A stretch of DNA of 64,000 bases, taken from Symbiodinium natans (lineage: Eukaryota; Sar; Dinophyceae; Suessiales; Symbiodiniaceae). Both the position numbers and the translations under genes were made by a program. This document shows, piece by piece, positions 1-8,599 of the stretch. The stretch lies in assembly GCA_905221605.1 (NCBI GenBank), contig CAJNDS010002635.1:1121918-1185917 (forward strand). Reading direction: 5' to 3'. How positions within the stretch are numbered: the stretch's first letter is position 1; the number at the start of each line of letters is the position of its first letter. The notes under the pieces are model-generated. The model worked only from the letters and a program-made list of their open reading frames with translations, ran no database searches and was not told where the DNA came from.

Positions 1-118
1 GTTTAGGGTTTAGGGTTTAGGGTTTAGGGTTTAGGGTTTAGGGTTTAGGGTTTAGGGTTTAGGGTTTAGGGTTTAGGGTTTAGGGTTTAGGGTTTAGGGT
101 TTAGGGTTAGGGTTTAGG
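1..118 (+). repeat. Interstitial telomere tract (TTTAGGG)n
   Basis: About 16 nearly perfect heptamers. On the left end of a chromosome the + strand should read CCCTAAA, so the orientation argues against a true terminus. It directly abuts an exon-like island. Confidence 0.95.
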
Positions 119-122
119 GTTT

Positions 123-197
123 ATCTTCGTGGCCATGTCCTTCTCCGTCCTGGCCTTTGTCGTCGTCCAAACCGAGAAATACGAGACCCGAGAGTAG
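123..197 (+). CDS. Exon-like island, hydrophobic segment then stop
   Basis: An open frame begins right after a telomere tract and ends in TAG. It encodes a hydrophobic run (FVAMSFSVLAFVVV) followed by a charged tail (QTEKYETRE), which would fit the last membrane helix of a protein. The preceding TTTAG of the repeat could serve as a 3' splice site. Family unknown. Short open frames arise by chance, so this is tentative. Confidence 0.3.
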   Translation: MFVAMSFSVLAFVVVQTEKYETRE

Positions 198-257
198 CCT
201 GCGAACGAACAGTGTTTAGGGTTGAGGGTTTGGAGTGACCCAAGAGTCAGCTAGGAA

Positions 258-324
258 TAGGGTTTAGGGTTTAGGGTTTAGGGTTTAGGGTTTAGGGTTT
301 AGGGTTTAGGGTTTAGGGTTTAGG
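258..324 (+). repeat. Telomere tract (TTTAGGG)n
   Basis: About nine heptamers, next to a remnant that begins like the family-1 inverted-repeat elements (acccaagagt). Confidence 0.95.
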
Positions 325-379
325 GGCTTATAAGGGGAACCTACTCTGGGCCGTAGCCCCCTCTGTATACCAAGTCAAA

Positions 380-440
380 GGGTTTAGGGTTTAGGGTTTA
401 GGGTTTAGGGTTTAGGGTTTAGGGTTTAGGGTTTAGGGGT
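380..440 (+). repeat. Telomere tract (TTTAGGG)n
   Basis: About eight heptamers. It immediately precedes the first copy of a 90-bp duplicated segment. Confidence 0.95.
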
Positions 441-646
441 TCAGGAGTTTTGGGCTTCATAAGGTTTGTTTATACAGTTTGCTCAGAAGGACCCTCCGCT
501 TTCGCCTCCTCAATTGCTCAGTAGGGTTTAGGGTTTAGGGTTTAGGGTTCAGGGTTTTTAGGGGTTTAGGAGTTTTGGGCTGAATAAGGTTTGTTTATAC
601 AGTTTGCTTAGAAGGAACCTCCCCTTTCGCCTCCTCAATTGCTCAG
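438..646. repeat. Two ~90-bp direct copies separated by a telomere-like tract
   Basis: The segments 438-526 and about 558-645 share an ~85-bp sequence (starting near aggagttttgggct and ending cctcctcaattgctcagtag) with only a few differences. A degenerate TTTAGGG/TTCAGGG tract lies between them. The arrangement resembles a duplication created when telomeric DNA was inserted. Confidence 0.85.
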
Positions 647-715
647 TAGGTTTTAGGGTTTACAGTTTAGATTTTAGAGTTTAGGGATTGGGGTTTAGGG
701 TTTAGGGAGAAGGGG

Positions 716-790
716 TCAGCACTGAGCGGCATGTCCCGCCAGAGCTCCTTCCCGAAATCCAACTGCCTCCTTCGCTTCCTCGCAAGACAC
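716..790 (-). CDS. Exon-like island ending in stop
   Basis: A 24-codon minus-strand frame (begins VSCEEAKEAVGFREG, ends HAAQC then TGA) fills the unique sequence between a TTTAGGG tract and a CCCTAAA stretch. Composition is protein-like but no family is recognised. It may be a terminal exon or its remnant. Confidence 0.25.
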   Translation of the reverse strand: MSCEEAKEAVGFREGALAGHAAQC

Positions 791-960
791 CACCCTAAAC
801 CCTAAAACCCTAAGCCCTAGGCCCCTTAGGGGCTGAATACCCTAGTCCCAAACAAAGGGTTAACCTTTTAATTCTTTATTACCAAAAGGTTAAAGGTACA
901 CAGTCCCTCAAGCCCTAAGCCTCAACCCTCAACCCTCAACGGCCCTGAAACCTTCTCTTC

Positions 961-1106
961 TACTTGGAGGTTCATGGGACCTTTTAACCGATCATGCACT
1001 TGCAACTCTCACTCATAATAACCCGTTAGGGCCTTTAAGGGGCTTACAAGTGGGGTTATAAGTACAGCTATCATTGGTTGATCAGTACCGCCTTGAACCT
1101 CCAAGT
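961..1106. mobile_element. Family-2 inverted-repeat element (MITE-like)
   Basis: It starts tacttggaggttcatgg and ends gaacctccaagtg, a diverged terminal inverted repeat shared with copies at 15.9, 16.8, 39.7, 43.7 and 61.7 kb. The interior has the family's 'aaggggcttacaagtgg...ataagtacagct' core. No ORF; non-autonomous. Confidence 0.75.
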
Positions 1107-1552
1107 GCTTGCAAAGTCAGAAGGAGCATGTCCCGCTATCCTAGGGGGAACTCAAGGGATGACACCCCGTTCAAGGCTACCTACTCTACTACTAAGAGAG
1201 CAGAACCCATGAACCTACGTAGCAGGTTAGGGTTTAGGGTGTGGGGTTTAAGGCTTTCTGGGGGGGGGGGGGGGCCTAGGGCGCCCCGCACGGTGATTGT
1301 TGCTTCAGATGGAATAGCGGATAGCGGGCCTTCTTTTGATCATACATGTGAGAGTGCTAGTTACCTGCATGGGGCCCGGCAGTCAGTACCAACGGCTGCA
1401 ACCACAACCCGAAACGACCCTTAAGAGCCCGAAACTTCGAGACACAAAAGTTCGGATCCTGAAGCCTTGGGTTATCTAAGGGTTTAGGGTTCAGGGTTTG
1501 GGGTTTGGGGTTTAGGGTTTAGGGTTTGGGGTTTAGGGTTTAGGGTTTAGGG

Positions 1553-1680
1553 GTAGTTTCATGGTCCCTTCATATGGGCCCTTACAAGGGGACCCCTTAT
1601 AGGCCCAAGACAAATTGAGGGCCCGTACTTCAGAACCCTCGAAGGGAGGTAAGGGACCACATTTAGAGCCCATGTAACTA
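1553..1680. mobile_element. Family-4 inverted-repeat element
   Basis: The ends (tagtttcatggtccctt ... gcccatgtaactaccc) are mutually inverted. The interior carries the shared 'cccgtacttcagaaccct' block that recurs at 13.6, 25.4, 35.7, 43.6 and 47.5 kb. Confidence 0.75.
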
Positions 1681-1735
1681 CCCTTAGAGATTAGCTAACA
1701 CCAACCCCCAAGCAATACACAAGGGATTGTAGTAG

Positions 1736-1801
1736 GGTTTAGGGTTTAGGGTTTAGGGTTTAGGGTTTAGGGTTTAGGGTTTAGGGTTTAGGGTTTAGGT
1801 T
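1736..1801 (+). repeat. Telomere tract (TTTAGGG)n
   Basis: About nine heptamers lying between a family-4 element and a minus-strand exon-like island. Confidence 0.95.
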
Positions 1802-1802
1802 T

Positions 1803-1919
1803 AGTGCATCGGGGCCCGATGACTTCTTTCAACCCTGACAGGGTTAGCCATCGCTGAAGTGTCGGGGTCCTTGGCGGCTCGTAGCCGACCTGGGGAACAC
1901 GTCGACTCGACGGATTCTC
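1803..1919 (-). CDS. Exon-like island between two telomere tracts
   Basis: An uninterrupted minus frame (ENPSSRRVPQVGYEPP, then RTPTLQRWLTLSGLKEVIG) spans the whole unique segment. Both borders are TTTAGGG tracts. Composition is protein-like. Family and gene unknown. Confidence 0.35.
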
Positions 1920-1984
1920 CGTTTAGGGTTTAGGGTTTAGGGTTTAGGGTTTAGGGTTTAGGGTTTAGGGTTTAGGGTTTAGGG
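1920..1984 (+). repeat. Telomere tract (TTTAGGG)n
   Basis: About nine heptamers directly abutting an exon-like island. Confidence 0.95.
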
Positions 1985-2123
1985 TGTTTCGGGACCTTTT
2001 AGGGTTTAGGGTTTCGGGCTTCGGGACCCTAAACCTTAGATCCGAAACCCTGAAGCCTACAGTTTTTGGCTTGAAGAACCCTATGCCTCTCAAGCCCTGA
2101 GCCTCAGCCCGAAAAGCTTACAG

Positions 2124-2219
2124 CCAACCGTGTTCCAAACGAAGCGGCGAAGACCCGGGAGAGTAGGCTTGGATTTCGCGAGTTCAGGACCTTCTTGGTT
2201 CACGCTAAGTCGGCGTATG
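2124..2219 (+). CDS. Exon-like island with both splice signals
   Basis: The frame NRVPNEAAKTRESRLGFREF...FLVHAKSAY follows a plausible acceptor (aagcttacag) and precedes a plausible donor (tatg|gttcag). Charged, protein-like composition with no recognised domain. It is one of the better exon candidates among the short islands because both edges have canonical dinucleotides. Confidence 0.4.
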
Positions 2220-2807
2220 GTTCAGGGGTTCGGACTTAGGCTTTAGGGTTTAAGATTTAGGGTCTTCCCTATTGAGAACCATCATGAAGAGACTATGATC
2301 AATCTCCCCTTGGGCTTTTCAAATGAGCACGAACAAGACAGGCACCTGAGGGAACTCTTTAGGGTTGAGAGGGGCGAACGACTCTGCCTTCAAACTAGCC
2401 TTGGGGACCAAATGAACCCTAACAGGGTTTATGGTTCAAAAACCTCCACAGGGACTTTTGCGGTATCGGGTATGTGACCCAAATGTTGGAGGGTCATTGC
2501 GTCCCCAAGGAAGTTCCCCAGTACCCCGGCAAGGTCCCGCATTTCGCTCCTCCTGCACAGGACCTGACGCGACCATCCACGCGACCATCCACGCGAAGTT
2601 CGCAGTGGCTGTCATGGCTGTGAACCAGTGGCGCGTCTCACATGTCGGCAAACCTTGGGAAACAAACCCTAAAATTGGGGCCATCTGGCCTATACTCCTC
2701 ATCCCTGTAAACGAATTTACCGTGTTCTTTCGTTTACAAATTAGTTTTACTGCTCTGAAGGCTTTCGGACCATAATTCAACCCTTTGAGGGTTCATTTGC
2801 TCCCTAA

Positions 2808-2906
2808 ACCCCAAACCCTAAACCCTAAACCCTAACCCCTAAAGTACTAAACCCTAAACCCGAAACCCTAAACCCTAAACCCTAAACCGTAAACCCTAAA
2901 CCCCAA
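2808..2906 (-). repeat. Telomere tract (CCCTAAA)n, degenerate
   Basis: About 14 heptamers with several substitutions. Confidence 0.9.
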
Positions 2907-2910
2907 GGAA

Positions 2911-3034
2911 CATGTCGAGGTCCAGATCCGCTGCGGAAGGTTCTGCTTTGTCCGCCGGCGCAGCGGGAAGGGCACAGTCTTCCGACGCCAAGTCGCCTGC
3001 CTCCTCATCCTCCATGATTTGCTTCAGAACCCCG
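2911..3034 (-). CDS. Acidic exon-like island
   Basis: The minus frame reads FGVLKQIMEDEEAGDLASED, then an Ala/Pro/Asp-rich stretch to DLDLDM. It is bordered by telomere tracts on both sides. Together with minus-strand islands at 3137-3275, 3934-4049, 4598-4697 and 6053-6424 it could belong to one acidic, nuclear-type gene. That linkage is inference from strand and composition only. Confidence 0.35.
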
Positions 3035-3136
3035 AAAATTAGGGTTTAGGGTTTAGGGGTTTAGGGTTTAGGGTTTAGGGCTTAGGGTTTAATTAGGTTT
3101 TAATTCGGTTTTAATTAGGGTTTAGGGTTTAGGGGT

Positions 3137-3275
3137 AATGCAGCGAGTATTTCTTCTTTTAATCTTTCCGAGCTCTTGAGCAAACAGTCGTCATCCTCGT
3201 CGAGGACGAAGGACCCCGCAATGTCATTCTCCTCAGCCTCCTCCTCCTCCTCCCACTCCCTGGCCTTGGGAGCCC
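3137..3275 (-). CDS. Glu-rich exon-like island
   Basis: Encodes AREWEEEEEAEENDIAGSFV, then LDEDDDCLLKSSERLKEEIL, on the minus strand: strongly acidic, coil-like composition. The 5' side runs into a sequence resembling the family-1 element terminus (gagcccagtgaccat) and the 3' side into a telomere tract, so the original exon borders are lost or lie at those junctions. Confidence 0.4.
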
Positions 3276-3467
3276 AGTGACCATAAGGGGGTTGACGAAA
3301 GTAGGGGGCTCTTAAAAATAGAGACCCACTCAAGTGGTAGGATCCCCTTATTATAAGGACCCCAATTAGGGTACCCCAAATTTCGGAAACCCCCCATTTT
3401 ATGACCAGGGTACCCTTGTTGGGCGTTGTGGTGCTACTTTTTGTAAGGAAGCCTAGAACTCACTTCT

Positions 3468-3529
3468 AACCCTAAACCCTAAACCCTAAACCCTAAACCC
3501 TAAACCCTAAACCCTAAACCCTAAACCTC
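3468..3529 (-). repeat. Telomere tract (CCCTAAA)n
   Basis: About nine heptamers. Confidence 0.95.
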
Positions 3530-3696
3530 AAAAAAGGTCACACAAAAAGGCCACCCACTCTGAGCCTCCAAGTGGCGGAGAAGAGGCTCGATGCTGGCAG
3601 ACTCTGAGGAGGTCCCTCGCAGCCCATGATGGGCATGGGCTGTGCCTCCATGATGAGCATGGGTTGTGCCTCTTAAAGGGATTTAAAGGAGGGGGG

Positions 3697-3752
3697 GTTT
3701 AGGGTTTAGGGTTTAGGGTTTAGGGTTTAGGGTTTAGGGTTTAGGGTTTAGG
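3697..3752 (+). repeat. Telomere tract (TTTAGGG)n
   Basis: Eight heptamers. Confidence 0.95.
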
Positions 3753-3809
3753 GGCCCTTCTAAGGGACCTGAAGGGGCTCTTTAGTAGGGGTTGTTGAGG
3801 GGCGACTTG

Positions 3810-3892
3810 GGTATCTTAGTAGCCCAGTAACCATATTGTAAGAAGGGCGCACCTTGACCCCCAAAAAAGGGAAAAGGGACTCTAGAAGGTAG
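3810..3892. mobile_element. Family-1 element remnant
   Basis: Starts cttagtagcccagtaaccat and contains 'aagggcgcacctt...gggaaaaggg', matching family-1 copies at 10.1, 28.2 and 40.8 kb. The far end is degraded. Confidence 0.55.
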
Positions 3893-3933
3893 ATATGTTT
3901 AGGGTTTAGGGTTTAGGGAGGGGTTCCTTCTAC

Positions 3934-4049
3934 CCCTTTTGCCTCCCCAGGCAGTCGGAGGTCGTCGTCATCGTCGTCATCGTCGTCGTCCCCAGGTGGA
4001 GGGGGTGCGGCCACCATGACAGGGACTGGAGGCAAGACCTTCCTTACTT
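3934..4049 (-). CDS. Exon-like island with poly-Asp run
   Basis: The minus strand has a pyrimidine-rich acceptor (ctgtctcttgttctctggct, then cttgaag) followed by VRKVLPPVPVMVAAPPPPG, ten consecutive Asp codons and LRLPGEAKG, then a GT donor (gtagaagg). The acceptor, frame and donor together make this a good exon candidate. The product would be acidic and probably nuclear; family unknown. Confidence 0.45.
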
Positions 4050-4098
4050 CTTCAAGAGCCAGAGAACAAGAGACAGGTCAAAGTGTTTAAGTCTCCCT

Positions 4099-4178
4099 GA
4101 ACCCTAAACCCTAAACCTAAACCCTAAACCCTAAACCCTAAACCCTAAACCCTAAACCCTAAACCCTAAACCCTAAAC
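4099..4178 (-). repeat. Telomere tract (CCCTAAA)n
   Basis: About 11 heptamers. Confidence 0.95.
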
Positions 4179-4302
4179 GCTGCCAAATAAGGGAACCCAA
4201 CCAGCCTCAAGCGCGCCCCGTGCAAAGCGACGTCCCCAGCGAGCAGCCCCAAAAGTTAAACACTTCAACCCAAGAAGACCCAAGAGTAACCTAGGCATGA
4301 AA

Positions 4303-4375
4303 AGGGTTTAGGGTTTAGGGTTTAGGGTTTAGGGGTTAGGGTTTAGGGTTTAGGGTTTAGGGTTGAGGGGTTAGG
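4303..4375 (+). repeat. Telomere tract (TTTAGGG)n with TTAGGG and TTGAGGG units
   Basis: About ten units including one hexamer-like unit. Confidence 0.9.
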
Positions 4376-4384
4376 GTTTGAGGT

Positions 4385-4477
4385 GACCCAGGAGTAGCCT
4401 AGGAAGAAAATGGGGGCCCTTTTTGCTCAGCAAGGGGAGCCACACCCTAAAAGAAGGGAAAAGGGCCTACTCTGGGT
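4385..4477. mobile_element. Family-1 inverted-repeat element, ~93 bp
   Basis: Begins gacccaggagtagcctaggaa and ends ggcctactctggg, a terminal inverted repeat (gacccaggagtag / ctactctggg). The interior 'ccctttttgctcag...gggaaaagggcc' matches copies at 8.5, 27.4 and 31.3 kb. A telomere tract follows at once. Confidence 0.75.
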
Positions 4478-4597
4478 TTAGGGTTTAGGGTTTAGGGTTT
4501 AGGGTTTAGGGTTTAGGGCTAGAAGCCCGAAACCCTAACCCTGAACCCTCAAAAAAAAGATTACGGGCCTACTCTGGGTCCCAGCTATAAGTAGCAA

Positions 4598-4697
4598 ATA
4601 AGCTTCTTCCTCTTCTTCGTTGGAAGAGGGGGCGGCCCCATCGATTCGGCATTCGCGGTGTGCAGCCACTGGTCGCCTTCCTTGGCGACCACGTGAC
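4598..4697 (-). CDS. Exon-like island ending in a basic cluster
   Basis: The minus frame HVVAKEGDQWLHTANAESMG then PPPLPTKKRKK looks like real protein, and KKRKK resembles a nuclear localisation signal. The upstream edge is a TTTAG of a telomere tract. Downstream the frame stops shortly after, inside a family-1-like end. Confidence 0.4.
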
Positions 4698-4707
4698 ACC
4701 CTAAACG

Positions 4708-4775
4708 GGTTCAGGGTTTAGGGTTTAGGGTTTAGGGTTAGGGTTTAGGGTTTAGGGTTTAGGGTTCAGGGTTCA
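4708..4775 (+). repeat. Telomere tract (TTTAGGG)n with TTCAGGG units
   Basis: About ten units, two or three of them TTCAGGG. Confidence 0.9.
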
Positions 4776-4826
4776 GGGTGTAGGGTTAAGGGCTAAGAAG
4801 GGTTACGGGTTAAGGGTTAAGGGGAT

Positions 4827-4924
4827 GGGATCTTCCCCCTTATACTAGCAGGCCTTCATAGGGATTAAAGCACGCCCTGTTATGCTCCCGATTAAGGACT
4901 GCTAGTATAAGGGGGAACATCCCA
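4827..4924. mobile_element. Family-3 inverted-repeat element, ~98 bp
   Basis: Ends gggatcttcccccttatact ... agtataagggggaacatccc form a terminal inverted repeat that continues inward (agcaggccttcatagggatt / attaaggactgct). Related copies are at 23.9, 26.3 and 39.9 kb. Confidence 0.85.
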
Positions 4925-5099
4925 AGGTTTAGGCTTCATAGGAATTCTAGTCGTATAGGGTATAGGATGGTAGATTTCAATATAGAGCGCTGCTAATCGA
5001 AAGGAAAAATCTGTCGGATAAATAAGGTTTTGCGAAAGTGCTGCAAGTTTGCATACGAGACCAGGTGCGTCGTAACAATCGCGGGTTTAGGGTTTAGGG

Positions 5100-5930
5100 T
5101 GGCGAGTCGTTACTGCAGACTTTTGAAGCCTTGGCCCGTGCAGCTGCACGCTGGGGGAGCCTGTGCCCTTTCATCCACGTCGGTTCAGGTGTAAGTGTTA
5201 CCGTCGGCTCAAAATAGCCCAAGAAACCTTTTTTAAGAAGGCCTTTGGGCCCAAATACCCGAAAAGTAAGAGTCCTTCGAGCCTTAAGGTTGCCATTTGG
5301 CTGTCTAGGAAGGGCAAACACCTGTTTGCCTGCTGCCTCAGGTGTCGCAATAGCCTCTTACTGTGCCAAAACTTTCGCAAACAACCCAAACTGCGCGCAC
5401 TTTCCGCAAATTGGGTGTAAGGGGGCCATCACTCCATGAACCTTGTACTGATGGACAGCAAGCGCTTGCGGGGGGGGGGGGGGGGGACAGGAAGGCTGCA
5501 CTGCACTTGGAGCACATTTGCGTGCACGGACAAGGAGTCAGACGGGTCTTGGGGAGGAAGTCCAACCCTCAAGGCCCTGATTACGCACAGCAATCGATGT
5601 GACCATGCCTCTCAAGCTGGAAGTCTCTCTCAACAGTCGCAAGAAGCCCTTTTCAGGCTCTGGTAGGCGAAGGTTTTCGCCCAGTTGCGAGCGACCCGTC
5701 AGGTGTTTGAAGGGACTTCGCGGTACATTTGTTCTCCTGAAAACAAGTTTTTCTGAACTGAGCACAACCAGCCATTCGTCTTACCTTCTACCTCCTTCAA
5801 CACTGGCAATGCAGGGCCCTTGTTCAAAAGCTGGCTCTTCGTTAGTGCAGTACTGGTGCGCATTCTTGAGTTTGGTGTATAGGGGGTCTGTGTAAGGTAT
5901 ATATGGCTGCCATCTAGGGGAAGAAGATTG
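5100..5930. other. Unique region, no gene recognised
   Basis: About 830 bp without telomere repeats apart from one 17-bp G run near 5470. Several overlapping frames of 60-100 codons are open on both strands, but none has convincing composition or splice context. It may contain intron or UTR of the neighbouring minus-strand island. Confidence 0.4.
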
Positions 5931-6052
5931 AGGGCCCCTTCTAGGGTCCCTGCTTATAAATCCCTTCCCATGTCGAATAAACCCAGGTTAGTTACACAAG
6001 GGAACCCATCGCCAGCAAAACAAGAAAAGAAATGCAAAAGGGCACCACTGGG

Positions 6053-6424
6053 CTACCAAGTATCTGATGAAATCTGGTTCGGTGCGGCATCGACGTCAGC
6101 ATCTGGCGTAGTTGCATCAGTTCCTGCGCCGGCTTCGTCTTGTGCTGTCACTGAATCATGCGCAGGGCAAGCATCCTCAGGGGCGGCATCTTCAGGGCGG
6201 GCATCCTCAGGGGCGGCCTCCTCCTGCGCCAGCCACTTCATCAGCTCTTCTTTCTCCGATTTCGAGCTCGGACTTTGATGCCCGCGAGAGCTGGAGGCAC
6301 CCTGGCCCATGCCTCCAAGACCCAGGGATTCCAGCACGTCGCTGTGCTTGCGGCGCTTTGACTCTGGAGGCTTGTCGCCCTTCCGCCCCAAGCCCCCAAG
6401 GCCCAGGAGACTGTTCAGCCGCAT
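6053..6424 (-). CDS. Hypothetical nuclear-type protein exon(s), 123 codons
   Basis: The ATG at 6424 follows a pyrimidine-rich stretch and an AG two bases upstream (ttttgtctctgttggcttag|cc), suitable for cis- or spliced-leader trans-splicing. The product has a Gly/Leu-rich start (LLGLGGLGRKG, echoed by LESLGLGGMGQG), a basic cluster SKRRKH, a Ser-rich segment and an acidic Ala/Pro/Asp/Glu repeat (EEAAPEDARPEDAAPEDAC). The frame closes at TAG inside TTGGTAGCCCAGT, the terminal sequence of family-1 elements. Either an element inserted and supplies the stop, or TTG|GTAGCC is a splice donor and the element is intron. Function unknown. Confidence 0.5.
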   Translation of the reverse strand: MRLNSLLGLGGLGRKGDKPPESKRRKHSDVLESLGLGGMGQGASSSRGHQSPSSKSEKEELMKWLAQEEAAPEDARPEDAAPEDACPAHDSVTAQDEAGAGTDATTPDADVDAAPNQISSDTW

Positions 6425-6609
6425 GGCTAAGCCAACAGAGACAAAACTCGCAGACTTTGGGGGAACCTACTACTTACATACTTCCCCTTGCACAGGTTGC
6501 TTGTTACTATTATGCTGCGCTCCGTTCTTCTTACTAACCGCTGGTCTTCGTCCGCACGGCTTGAGCTGAAGGTAAGCAAGAAGGCCACTGAGGCGCAACG
6601 TGAAACATG

Positions 6610-6666
6610 GTTTAGGGTTTAGGGTTTAGGGTTTAGGGTTTAGGGTTTAGGGTTTAGGGTTTAGGG
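6610..6666 (+). repeat. Telomere tract (TTTAGGG)n
   Basis: Eight heptamers. Confidence 0.95.
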
Positions 6667-7026
6667 CAACTCTGCCATCAATAGACGGCACATGTCCCTT
6701 GTAAAGGAGGGTGCAGGGTTTAGGGTTTAGGTGGTAGGTTTTAGGGTTTAGGGGGTGTAGGAGCTATAAGGTTTTAGGGTGCCATGTCCCCTTGTAAGGG
6801 TCGATCTATAGGATTATATGCACGTGCCTGCCAGGGGGTATAGGATGTAGGGTACCCTGTCCCCTGTAAACGGGTATAGGATCTAGGGTTTAGGGTACCC
6901 AGCAGGGGGTCTAGGTTTTGGGGTTGCACTTGCCCTACATAGAGTTCCCTGTTGGGGGCAGAGTGACAGGGAAATGCCCGTCTTTTATTTCCTGCCCCTA
7001 CACCCTAAACGCGATGGCCCTATGGA

Positions 7027-7306
7027 GGCAGAACCTTCCTTCAGAGATTCACCCTAAACCCTAAACCCCCTACACCCTGAACCCTAAACCCTCAACCCTA
7101 AACTCTAACCCTAAACCCTAAACCCTAAATTGGGAACTTCTCCCCTCCCCCTCCGCCCCCACATGGACATTATAGCCGCCGAGGAGCAGATCGTGGCAGA
7201 ACCTTCCTTCAGAGATTAACCCTAAACCCTAAACCCCCCGAACCCGAAATCCCCCATAACCCTAAACCCTAAACCCCAATAGAGCCGCCGAGGAGCAGAT
7301 CGCGGC
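7027..7306. repeat. Patchwork duplication of two short blocks between telomere tracts
   Basis: Block X (ggcagaaccttccttcagag) occurs at 7027 and 7195. Block Y (agccgccgaggagcagatcg) occurs near 7172 and 7281. Each X copy is followed by CCCTAAA repeats. The interleaved order X-telo-Y-X-telo-Y suggests template switching during repair. Confidence 0.8.
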
Positions 7307-7390
7307 TCGCACCAGAGCTCTGCACAGCAGCGCAGGACGCCGTCAGGGACGAACTCCTGGGACTTCTGGCGGGTTCTTCGTGGCGAAAGG
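7300..7390 (+). CDS. Exon-like island
   Basis: The frame ELCTAAQDAVRDELLGLLAG then SSWRK ends at a possible donor (cgaaag|gtaggg) that merges into a telomere tract. The amphipathic helix-like composition suggests real coding sequence. Family unknown. Confidence 0.35.
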
Positions 7391-7485
7391 TAGGGTTTAG
7401 GGTTCAGGGTTTAGGGTTCAGTGTTTAGGGTTTAGGGTTTATGGTTTTGGGTTTAGGGTTTTGGGTTTAGGGCTGGTTCTTCGTA

Positions 7486-7556
7486 GGAGGGAATGAGGTA
7501 CGCTATAGAATCTCTTTTGAAAGTCTGGATACGAGGCCCGAATTTCCTCCTTCCCT
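7486..7556. mobile_element. Short inverted-repeat element
   Basis: Ends ttcttcgtaggagggaa and ttccctacgaa are inverted, ~70 bp apart. A partial relative (ttcttcgtagggaa) is at 39.0 kb. Confidence 0.5.
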
Positions 7557-7612
7557 ACGAAAAGCCTGGGGGACTTGTGGGATGTCGGACTTCGGGGTGG
7601 CTTACGGTGCCC

Positions 7613-7830
7613 TTAAGGGCCCATGTACCTCTTTACAGATAATACTTGGGCCCTGAAGCTACTATATCCTAGTTGTCCAGTAACCTGGGGGAATTAAAGG
7701 TCAACCGTTGGGATGAGAAGGAAATTATACTACCCCAAAAAGGTTAAAGGTTACCTACTCTACTACTAGGATATGGGAACTCCGTTAAGGCCCAAGTATA
7801 TACTACACAGGTACATGGACCCTTAGGGGT
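7613..7830. mobile_element. Family-5 element interrupted by a nested family-1 element
   Basis: The outer ends (ccatgtacct...acttgggccctgaagctact and aaggcccaagtatatactac...ggtacatgg) match the intact copy at 60.57-60.67 kb. The interior is split by 7668-7770. Confidence 0.75.
7668..7770. mobile_element. Nested family-1-like element with ATAT target duplication
   Basis: The 103-bp insert begins cctagttgtccagtaacc and ends ggttacctactctactactagg. It is flanked by ATAT at 7664-7667 and 7771-7774. The uninterrupted family-5 copy reads through this point (actatataggaac), so the empty site is known. Confidence 0.7.
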
Positions 7831-8056
7831 CATTAGGGTTTTGGGGTGTGGGCTGGGTTACAGGGTTTGTGGGTTACAGGGTTTGTGGGCTTCCGGGGGG
7901 GTGGGGTTTAGTCTCTTGGGGGCTTTGGTTCAAGAGCGTGTTTAGGTTTGGGCCTGGGACGAACTCCTAACTCAGGTGTGGCCCGGGGCCTTCAATAGGC
8001 TTTCCAGGACAAGTTCGCTGCTTCAACGTACCTCTGAAGCCTGCGTTGCGATTTAG

Positions 8057-8146
8057 GACCCTAAACCCTAAACCCTAAACCCTAAACCCTAAACCCTAAA
8101 CCCTAAACCCAAAACCCAAAACCCAAAACCCAAAACCCAAAACCGA
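8057..8146 (-). repeat. Telomere tract (CCCTAAA)n grading into (CCCAAAA)n
   Basis: Seven canonical units then five CCCAAAA units, a variant block. Confidence 0.9.
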
Positions 8147-8472
8147 AACCCATATCCCGTCCTTGGGGGCCTGGAAATTCTCGCGGCCTTGGCAACGACG
8201 AAGGCAGGGCTTCAGGCTTCATAGTTGTCCCAGTGGGTCCAACCATTATGGAATTAGGTACCCCAAAAACATACTAAGTAGGGTTTTTGGGTACATAATT
8301 CCATACTGGTACTATAGATGGACCCTCTGGGTCTAGGGCTTGCAGGTTTATGGTGTTTATAGGGTGTTTACAGCTTTTTGCAGATTTTACATAGGCCTTT
8401 TCTATATGTTTTGATAAGTGTGCTTAGAAGGGGTTAGTAATAGTAGGGTTTAGCATTTAGAGCGTTTATATT

Positions 8473-8585
8473 CTAGACCCGGGAGTAACTAGGAATGAAA
8501 GGGTGCCCTTTTTGGTTTAAGGGGTTTAATTCTAAGGGAACCCCAACCCTAAGCAAATGAAAAAAGGGCCTGCTCCCGGTCCTAG
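8473..8585. mobile_element. Family-1 inverted-repeat element, ~113 bp
   Basis: Ends ctagacccgggagtaac ... ctcccggtcctag form the terminal inverted repeat. The interior 'gaaagggtgccctttttggt' is the family core. Flanks are TA-rich. Confidence 0.8.
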
Positions 8586-8599
8586 TCTATATATATATA

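Noticed and set aside
1..118. Left edge as a chromosome telomere
   Set aside because: The + strand reads TTTAGGG here and CCCTAAA at the right edge, the opposite of true left and right ends, and similar tracts occur throughout.
5094..5765. Set of 60-98 codon frames on both strands
   Set aside because: Mutually overlapping, no shared composition or splice context; treated as unassigned unique sequence.
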